From assembly GCA_000648925.1 (NCBI GenBank), contig JFHF01000025.1:1-64000 (forward strand): a stretch of 64,000 nucleotides of DNA. The letters are read 5' to 3'. A program made the position numbers and the translations under genes. Positions 58,005 to 64,000 of this stretch are shown piece by piece; the stretch's first letter is position 1; the number at the start of each line of letters is the position of its first letter. The stretch is from Caballeronia jiangsuensis. Lineage in GTDB: Bacteria; Pseudomonadota; Gammaproteobacteria; Burkholderiales; Burkholderiaceae. The notes below the pieces were generated by a model. That model worked only from the letters and a program-made list of their open reading frames with translations. It did no database searches and was not told the DNA's origin.

Positions 58005-58982
58005 ATGACAGACATCGTGACAGTGACGTTCAATCCCGCCGTGGATGTGGCGACGTCGGTCGACGTGGTCCTTGACACGCAGAAGCTGCGCTGTGCGCCG
58101 GCGCGACGGGATCCCGGCGGCGGTGGCATCAACGTCGCGCGAGTCGTGCAACGGCTCGGCGGCGATTGCGTGGCCTATTATCTTGCGGGCGGACCAGCGG
58201 GCGGCATGTTGAGCGCGCTGCTGAACGCCGAGCATGTGACGAGCGAATGCGTGCCGATTGCCGGGGAGACGCGTGAGAACTTCTCCGTGCGCGAGAACGC
58301 GAGCGGTCGCGAATTCCGCTTCGTGCTCCCCGGGCCATCTGTCGAAGAGCTTGAATGGAAAAGTCTGATCGACCGTGTCTGCACAATATCGCCTGCGCCG
58401 GCCTACCTTGTGCTAAGCGGTAGCCTGCCGCCAGGGGTCCCGGTGGACGTATATGCCCGATTCGTGCATCAGATGCATTCCCGGGGGACGCTCGCGGTCA
58501 TAGACAGTTCAGGTCCGGCGCTGGCCCCGACCGTAGCCGCACCCGTGTTTTTGCTCAAAGTGAGCCTGGGAGAACTGCGAGCGTTGTCGGCATGCGAGTT
58601 GTTGTCCGAGACTGAATGGCGCGATGCTGCGCTCAAAATCGTGACGCAAGGCTGTGTGAAGGTGGTGGCACTGACGCTGGGCGCGGAAGGTGCTCTCATC
58701 GTGACGCGGGAGCGCTGCATCAGGCTACCCGGCCTGGCGGTGCCGGTCTCGAGTTCGATCGGCGCGGGGGACAGCTTCGTCGGCGGATTCGTCTGGGCGC
58801 TCAGTCGGGCCGCGACACTTGACGATGCAGCCCGCTATGGCCTCGCGGCCGCTTCGGCGGCGCTGTTGAGCGAAGGCACCGGGCTATGCGAAGCGTCGGC
58901 CGTGGAGGCGATGTATCGACGCGTCTGCGACGCCGCTCCATCGAATACATTGACACGTGTGGCCGGCGCATTGACCTCGTAG
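58005..58982 (+). CDS. PfkB-family sugar kinase (1-phosphofructokinase-like)
   Basis: A 325-residue ribokinase-family kinase with typical start TVTFNPAVDVATSVDVV, the substrate motif DPGGGGINVARVVQRLGG, LSGSLPPGVPVDVYARFV and the ATP motif SSIGAGDSFVGGFVWAL (catalytic D in GAGDS). It resembles E. coli PfkB/FruK (6-phosphofructokinase II or 1-phosphofructokinase); which substrate it uses is not visible. In the same operon as ppsA, it pairs opposite directions of the PEP-hexose axis, so allosteric control may prevent futile cycling. Confidence 0.9.
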   Translation: MTDIVTVTFNPAVDVATSVDVVLDTQKLRCAPARRDPGGGGINVARVVQRLGGDCVAYYLAGGPAGGMLSALLNAEHVTSECVPIAGETRENFSVRENASGREFRFVLPGPSVEELEWKSLIDRVCTISPAPAYLVLSGSLPPGVPVDVYARFVHQMHSRGTLAVIDSSGPALAPTVAAPVFLLKVSLGELRALSACELLSETEWRDAALKIVTQGCVKVVALTLGAEGALIVTRERCIRLPGLAVPVSSSIGAGDSFVGGFVWALSRAATLDDAARYGLAAASAALLSEGTGLCEASAVEAMYRRVCDAAPSNTLTRVAGALTS

Positions 58983-58988
58983 CGCTGC

Positions 58989-59585
58989 CTAGTCGATCTT
59001 GTGCTGGCGGACGATGCGGGCCCAGTGAAGCACCAGCACCAGCGCACCCACCATGTCGCCCAGATGCGCAAAATGCGCGACGTCGGGCTCGTTGCCGCTC
59101 ATCCCGAGCAGCAGTTCGAGGAGCGCGTAAATCGTTGCGAAGAGCCAGGCTGGCATCGGCACGGGCGGGAAAAGCAGCACCACTTGACGCTGCGGGAAAA
59201 ACAAAGCATAGGCCACCAGCACGCCGAAGACGCCGGCAGATGCGCCGAGGGTCGGATAGGTATCGCTAACATGCGCAAGCGACACCAGCAACTGAACCAT
59301 TGCGCCTGACACGATACTCGCCAGATAAAGCGCGAGCCATCGCTTGCCGCCCAGCGTTCATTCGACATCGCGACCGAACACACAGAGTCCGAACATGTTG
59401 AGCGCAAGATGCCCGGCATTCGCATGTAGCATGCTTTACGTAAGCACCTGCCACAGATGGAACGGAGGGCCGCCCACCGCATGGCTTTGCCGCGGCCACA
59501 GCGCAAAGAGAGCGACCGCACGATCGGTGTCCACGGCTTCCCACGCGAAGACGGCGATGTCTGCCAGAATGAGTGTGATCGTCAT
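58989..59585 (-). pseudogene. Rhomboid-family serine protease with two in-frame stops
   Basis: One continuous minus-strand frame, from ATG 59585 (AAGGGAAG upstream) to 58989, encodes a 199-codon rhomboid: TITLILADIAVFAWEA, ALWPRQSHAV, MLHANAGHLALNMFGLCVFG, the active-site motif GASAGVFGVLVAY and HFAHLGDMVGALV. It is broken by TAA at 59436-59438 (where HLWQVLT meets SMLH; a tyrosine codon is expected) and TGA at 59358-59360 (between FGRDVE and TLGGKRW; an arginine is expected). No frameshift is needed; both are single-base changes. The C-terminal catalytic half could only be made from an internal start. It was probably the last gene after the ACP-ligase gene. Confidence 0.85.
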
Positions 59586-59628
59586 GGCTTCCCTTGATAC
59601 CTGTTCGAGACGCGACCTACGCTTTCAT

Positions 59629-62505
59629 TCACTGCGTCGTGTCCGGTTCGCCGCTGTGCTGCGCGATGACATCGCGCACTGCGTCGCGCATGTGGGCCGC
59701 CGCAGAGAAATCTGCGCCAGCAGGCGCAACGGGCGCAAACACGATGATCGTGACAGGGCCAGGATGCGGAATCCAATCCCCGTCGCGCAGGACGGCTCGT
59801 GTGCCTCTCAATACGACCGGGGCGACAGGGCGTTGCGTGACGCAGGCGGCGCGAAAAGCGCCGAGATGAAACTCACGCACGCCTGCGGATCGCACGAATG
59901 TGCCTTCGGGGAAGAAGAAGAGGCTATCGCCCTCGCTCGCGTGTCTAACGAGTTGGGTTTCGTCAGCGACGCTGCCCGAAAACACATCGCGCTCGACAAA
60001 ACGCGTGCCGAGCCTGTGCAGGATGGGGCCGATGAACGGGCGCTCAGACAATTCTCGCTTGGCAACGAAGTTCACGGGCCACGGGAGCGCAGCGGTGAGC
60101 ACGATCACATCCAGATAGCTGGTGTGATTCGCGGCGAAGATCGGGCGTGTGTCGAGAAGCGCCGTGCGCTCGTCGTCGAGCGTCACCTTTACACCTGCGA
60201 CCCGCAAGAACAACCGGCAGGCGCGTGCCGCGATTCGCCAGTTGCGCCCTGTATCGCCGCTGAACACGACCCGGTATCTTACCCAGAGCCCCAGAAGCAG
60301 CACCGCACTACCGCAGGCGAGACCTCGCAGAATGCGCGCGGACCGGACCGCGAAATTACGGCAGGCAAGCGCGAGCGAGCCGGCGGCAATATGCACCCAC
60401 TGCCGCGAGAGACCCGGCCGTATCGTGGCTTGCCCCCGTTCCTCGAAACGCTCGAGCGTCGCAGCGTGGCGAATCTTGCCGCCGGGGGTTCTCAAAATCG
60501 TGTCGGGCGCCACCAGCGCGATCTCTTCGGCGGGGGCGCCGAAACATACGAGGGTGACTTCGTTGATGCGCGTTTTGAGAAGCGCTTGCGCTGCCTCGTC
60601 GGTGGACGTGGTCTCGACAATGATGATAAGCCGCTCGGTGCCTCCCGGCGCGTCAGGACGGCCGCAGACGGCGACTCCGCCGTGCGCCACGCCGGGCAAC
60701 TTGCCGATCGCCTCTTCCAGCTCATACGGGAAGAAGTGCCTGCCGGCACGGATGATCATGTCTTTCAGGCGTCCGGTCACGTAGAGCTCGCCTTCCGCCA
60801 GATAGCCGAGGTCGCCCGTGTCGAGCCAGCCATCGTGCATGAGCCGGGTGGTCTGCACCTCATTGCGGAGATAACCGCGCGTCGCGGCATTTCCCCGGAA
60901 CTCGATACGGCCAATGTGACGCTCGTCCAGAACCTCGCCGCTTTCTCCGACGATGCGCAGCTCCGTTCCGTGCAGCGCGTATCCGCAGGCCGCCAGTTCG
61001 GTAGCGTCCTCGTCATGTTTCGCGGGCTTGGCCTCGCCCCGTTCGGAAAGCAGGTCACGCACGACCCGGTCCGTCTTCAAGCCGCGCAAAGGCGGCGGGA
61101 AGGTTACCGCAAGCGCATTCTCTGCGAGTCCGTACACTGGCGCGAGGGCCCGTGCGTCGAATCCGTAGCCGGCGAAGCGGCTGGCGAAAGCGCGCAGGCT
61201 ATCGGGGCTGACCGGCTTCGCGCCGCAAAACGCGAAGCGCAGCGAAGAAAGATCGAGCCCTTCGAGGGCTTCCCGACCGAGCCGAGCCGCGCAGCGCGCA
61301 TACGCAAAATTGGGCGCAGCGGTGATCGTGCCGTGGTAGCGCGAGATCATCCGGAGCCAGCGCTCGGGGCGCGCGAGAAACGCGAGCGGCGAGGTGACGA
61401 CGAGCGGCAAGCCGTAGTAGAGCGGCGCGAGCCATGCGCCGATCAACCCCATGTCGTGATAGAGCGGCAGCCAGCTCACCAGCACGTCATTCGAATCGAC
61501 ACGCATACGGTCGCCCATTGCGCGAATGTTGGCGAGCAGATTCGCATGCGTCAACACGACACCTTTGGGCTCTCCAGTGCTGCCGGACGTGTACTGGAGC
61601 AATGCGACATCGTCGCTGCCCGCCACGAACCACTGCCTTGTTTCGCGCGATTCGATCTGCCCGGGCACCAGGACTTCACGCAGCGTGGACACGCGTGCAC
61701 GAAGCAGACCCGCGAGCACGCCCAACTCGCTGAAGGTGATGAGAACCTTGGCTTGCGCGTTTTCGAGTATCGCCGTGTGTCGGACGATGTGTTCTTCGAG
61801 CTGGGTCACACGCGCCGGCGGGTAGATGGGCACGAGTACCGCGCCGCACAGCGCGATGGCCATGAAGCAGACGAAGTAGTCCGATCCGGTCGGCAGCATC
61901 AGCGCGATGACATCTCCCGGGCCGATGCCGCGCTCCTGCAAACCCGCCGCGTGCTCGCGCGCCCGGTGAAAGAGTTCAGCGAAAGTGATGCGCGTTTCGC
62001 GGAACTCGTCATCGAGGAGGATCAGATGCACCCGGTCCGCATGATGGATGGCGTGCCATTGAAGTGCTTCACCGAGCGAACGTGCGGAGCGCGGCTCGTC
62101 GATCCTCGCTTTCGCGACGAGCGACGCTTCGCGACGGGCTGGCGTCGCGTTGGGGGGGGGCGCTGGCGCGGCATGGCGCAGGACCTGAAGGACATCGCCA
62201 AGCGTGACGGCCGAAGCGAACATCTCCACGGGCAGGCGCGTTGCGTACGCCTGCTCGATTCGACTTAGCAATTCGGCGCGAGTGAGGCTGTCGAAGCCAA
62301 GGTCGCGTTCAAATTGCGAATCCATCGTGATGTTGTCGGCCGCTGCGCGCGTGTCATGCGTCTCGGCGACGAGCGACCCGACAATCTCGATCAGGTGCTT
62401 GCCCATAACGGAATCTTCGGCGGTAGCCGAGCGGGCGTCCAGGGGCGTCATCGAATGACTCGGTTCGATTTCATGTGCTTTCGTGAAGTAGCTCGGCTCG
62501 TTCAT
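59629..62505 (-). CDS. ACP-acyl-adenylate ligase-acyltransferase fusion
   Basis: A 958-residue three-part protein. Residues about 30-115: acyl-carrier domain (MDSQFERDLGFDSLTRAELL, phosphopantetheine Ser in GFDSL). About 150-690: AMP-forming ligase (LLQYTSGSTGEPKGVVLTHA, WLPLYHDMGLIGAWLAPLYY, DGWLDTGDLGYLAEGELYVT). About 770-950: PlsC-type acyltransferase (IFAANHTSYLDVIV, FFFPEGTFVRSAGVREFHLG). It could activate a fatty acid, hold it on the fused carrier and transfer it to a lysolipid, remodelling membranes without CoA. A C9 tract lies in the linker at 62152-62160. ATG 62505 is chosen because earlier codons are arginine-rich. Confidence 0.92.
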   Translation of the reverse strand: MNEPSYFTKAHEIEPSHSMTPLDARSATAEDSVMGKHLIEIVGSLVAETHDTRAAADNITMDSQFERDLGFDSLTRAELLSRIEQAYATRLPVEMFASAVTLGDVLQVLRHAAPAPPPNATPARREASLVAKARIDEPRSARSLGEALQWHAIHHADRVHLILLDDEFRETRITFAELFHRAREHAAGLQERGIGPGDVIALMLPTGSDYFVCFMAIALCGAVLVPIYPPARVTQLEEHIVRHTAILENAQAKVLITFSELGVLAGLLRARVSTLREVLVPGQIESRETRQWFVAGSDDVALLQYTSGSTGEPKGVVLTHANLLANIRAMGDRMRVDSNDVLVSWLPLYHDMGLIGAWLAPLYYGLPLVVTSPLAFLARPERWLRMISRYHGTITAAPNFAYARCAARLGREALEGLDLSSLRFAFCGAKPVSPDSLRAFASRFAGYGFDARALAPVYGLAENALAVTFPPPLRGLKTDRVVRDLLSERGEAKPAKHDEDATELAACGYALHGTELRIVGESGEVLDERHIGRIEFRGNAATRGYLRNEVQTTRLMHDGWLDTGDLGYLAEGELYVTGRLKDMIIRAGRHFFPYELEEAIGKLPGVAHGGVAVCGRPDAPGGTERLIIIVETTSTDEAAQALLKTRINEVTLVCFGAPAEEIALVAPDTILRTPGGKIRHAATLERFEERGQATIRPGLSRQWVHIAAGSLALACRNFAVRSARILRGLACGSAVLLLGLWVRYRVVFSGDTGRNWRIAARACRLFLRVAGVKVTLDDERTALLDTRPIFAANHTSYLDVIVLTAALPWPVNFVAKRELSERPFIGPILHRLGTRFVERDVFSGSVADETQLVRHASEGDSLFFFPEGTFVRSAGVREFHLGAFRAACVTQRPVAPVVLRGTRAVLRDGDWIPHPGPVTIIVFAPVAPAGADFSAAAHMRDAVRDVIAQHSGEPDTTQ
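62152..62160. repeat. Nine-base G/C homopolymer in the ligase-fusion linker
   Basis: Nine consecutive G (C on the coding strand) encode the PPP of a proline-alanine linker between the carrier and adenylation domains. A one-base slip would cut off the ligase and acyltransferase, so the tract is a candidate phase-variation site. Confidence 0.6.
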
Positions 62506-62800
62506 CGTCCGAGATCGCGACTGAGGAGCGCCACGATCCACGATCGGTTCTCTTGGGCGTATCCTCGCGACCCGGGTGCCAGCCAAGGTCACCGGTAAGC
62601 TAAGCCCCGGCCGGCCGACGCGCTGCGGCGAGCATTGAGCCGATCGCCGCCTAAATGCTGCACGCGGCACGCTTGTCCCGAACCGGCGCGTGTCCCAGTC
62701 AATGGCCAAGGCATGCCGCGGTTACGGTCGCCGTCAGGATCTCGTCGACGAGTGTGGTGTGGCGCTGAAGATACCTTCACGCAAGTCGGCGCGACCGCGG

Positions 62801-62814
62801 TTGATTCAGGTCAA
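62801..62814 (-). promoter_or_regulatory. FNR-type box of the ligase-fusion gene
   Basis: TTGATTCAGGTCAA lies about 296 bases before the ligase-fusion start and is separated by 44 bases from an identical box at 62845. Confidence 0.6.
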
Positions 62815-62844
62815 GGGAAGCGCAGTCGAGGCTCACCCTCCCGC

Positions 62845-62886
62845 TTGATTCAGGTCAAGCGCCAGCAACGAGCGCAGTTTTACGCT
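62845..62886 (+). promoter_or_regulatory. FNR-type promoter of the DHH gene
   Basis: TTGATTCAGGTCAA (62845-62858), identical to the box at 62801, is followed after 22 bases by TACGCT (62881-62886), 37 bases before ATG 62924. Confidence 0.65.
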
Positions 62887-62923
62887 GCGTGACTGGGGAT
62901 GGAAACACTCTCAGGTGAACGTG

Positions 62924-63913
62924 ATGCGCTAGTTCGACGTATGCAATGGGGATGCGGACGGGCTTTTTGCAATGCATCAGTTGAGACTGGCTCATCCGCA
63001 CCGGGCCACGCTCGTCACCGGCCTGAAACAGGACGTCGCGTTGCTCGAGCGCGTCACAGCGCGGCCCGGCGACCACGTTACCGTGACGGACGTGTCGATG
63101 CATGCGAATATCGCCGCCCTGGAATGTCTTCTGGCGCGCGGCGTTACGGTCGAGTATTTCGACCATCATCACGCAGGACCTATTCCGCGTCATCCGCTCT
63201 TGCACGCGAACATCGACCCTGCTGCCGATACGTGCACCAGTATGATCGTCGATACGCAACTCGGCGGCCGTTTTCGGCGCTGGGCTGTCGCAGGCGCGTT
63301 CGGCGACAACCTTGCGGCGCGCGCGCGCCGGCTCGCATCTCAATGCGGTCTTGGTCCAACTGACACCACTCGCCTGCAGGAGCTGGGCGAGAACGTCAAC
63401 TACAACGCATACGGCGACGACGAGCGCGATGTGTTGGTGCCGCCCGCGGATCTTTATGCGGCGCTCTCGAAGTACGGGGACCCGCTGGAATTTATCGGCG
63501 ACTGTCCCGAACTTGCCTTGATTGCGCATGCGCGCAGGCAAGACATGGAACGGGCCTGCGCGACGCGTCCGTTTGTCTCCACGGCGCACGCCGCGATATA
63601 CAGGTTGCCGGACACACCCTGGGCGAGCAGGGTACGCGGCGCGTTCGCCAACTGGCTGGCCACCACAGCGCCCGACCGGGCGAACATCGTCGCGAAACAC
63701 AAAAAGGATGGCGCATGGCACGTGAGCGTGCGTGCACCGCTGAGCGCGGCTTATGGCGCGGATCGACTATGTCGCCACTTCGGCGGTGATGGACGAGCAG
63801 GCGCGGCGGCGATCAGCGGTCTGCCCGATCACAGGTTCGACGCCTTCATCACCGCATGTCTGCGCGGGCTCAAGAGCGAAGGCGAGCATTCCGACGGTTC
63901 TGGTCCGCGATGA
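62924..63913 (+). pseudogene. DHH-family phosphoesterase gene with an amber stop at codon 3
   Basis: The natural frame starts at ATG 62924 (CAGGTGA upstream) but reads Met-Arg-TAG at 62930-62932, then continues FDVCNGDADGLFAMHQLRLA, the DHH motif I with its DxD metal ligands, EYFDHHHAG (DHH motif) and further conserved segments to 63913. No ATG, GTG or TTG is available between the stop and motif I; the first in-frame ATG is 62972, after NGDADG. A product from 62972 would lack motif I and be inactive. Expected residue 3 is probably Gln (CAG to TAG). The rest, about 313 codons, is intact, so the mutation is recent or suppressed. Confidence 0.85.
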
Positions 63914-64000
63914 GAGCGAGTGCCGCAGAGGGCACGACTCTTCGCGCGCATTTACACGCTTGTACAGCACCATAAGTCACGCTCGTTCTGCCGACGTGTC

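Noticed and set aside
59344..62268. A 974-codon open frame on the plus strand
   Set aside because: It lies opposite the ACP-ligase-acyltransferase gene and reads arginine-, histidine- and alanine-rich sequence without motifs. The minus-strand protein has three complete domains. Long antisense frames are common in high-GC DNA.
7956..62858. Repeated TTGA-N6-TCAA blocks as a CRISPR or transposon repeat
   Set aside because: Copies are 14 bases, palindromic, irregularly spaced and almost only in promoters, so they are regulator sites and not repeat-spacer units.
1..64000. tRNA, rRNA, CRISPR array or complete insertion sequence
   Set aside because: I found no cloverleaf-like segment with a CCA end, no rRNA signature, no regular repeat-spacer series and no transposase frame in the window.

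Overview
The DNA is GC-rich and dense with genes. Gene content points to a Burkholderia-type betaproteobacterium (Paraburkholderia/Caballeronia/Burkholderia): class I PHA synthase with phaB and phasin, an FNR-type regulator, many universal stress proteins, and DUF1488, BON and SagB-type nitroreductase genes. From about 8 kb to the right end the window closely resembles the low-oxygen-activated (lxa) locus known from Burkholderia cenocepacia, a large cluster induced by oxygen limitation and linked to anoxic persistence. That assignment rests on gene content and on promoter sites read directly here; no database search was possible.

Layout. 0.4-2.2 kb: two toxin-antitoxin pairs (ParE-like, VapBC) and an H-NS C-terminal fragment. 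2.4-4.8 kb: an orphan hybrid histidine kinase with two receiver domains. 4.8-8 kb: a thin region with a perfect 19-bp hairpin, a small hypothetical gene, a frameshifted Rnk-like gene and a DoxX gene. 8-25 kb: a decayed Usp gene, a NamZ/serine-hydrolase fusion, BON and Usp genes, flavodoxin, a MaoC-Pta fusion, a K+ channel-like protein, an HPF-like protein, cytochrome c, an alcohol dehydrogenase, then the regulatory core (FNR-type protein, NarL-type response regulator, PAS sensor kinase). 25-32 kb: two more Usp genes, PHA synthase, an APH/P-loop kinase fusion, a lipocalin. 32-37 kb: an mgtA 5' remnant joined to a 5'-truncated ABC permease, followed by intact ATPase, HlyD and outer-membrane factor genes. 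37-48 kb: an Acg-like nitroreductase, phasin, phaB, two tandem-domain Usp, Hsp20, BON, a metallo-beta-lactamase RNase, a DUF4015 and a polysaccharide deacetylase pair, a SagB nitroreductase. 48-64 kb: FtsH, a LOG-family protein, CBS-BON, Usp, cytochrome c, hemerythrin, a nitroreductase, PEP synthase, a PfkB kinase, a rhomboid pseudogene, an ACP-adenylation-acyltransferase megaprotein, and a DHH phosphoesterase broken at codon 3.

How it works together. About 27 FNR-type palindromes (TTGAY-N4-RTCAA and close variants) sit in the intergenic spaces from 7.9 to 62.9 kb, usually one or two between divergent genes. Thirteen have a TANNNT hexamer 21-22 bases downstream in the direction of a gene, which is class II FNR promoter geometry. 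The FNR-type protein has all four iron-sulfur cysteines and the E..SR recognition residues at exactly E. coli FNR spacing, so it is the natural local candidate regulator. The targets suggest a survival programme: stress proteins, ribosome hibernation, chaperone and protease, RNA turnover, redox sinks (PHA, nitroreductases, cytochromes c), energy salvage (Pta, PEP synthase) and envelope remodelling. Several members are broken here (usp remnant, mgtA/permease junction, rhomboid, DHH), so this copy of the locus appears to be decaying at its edges.
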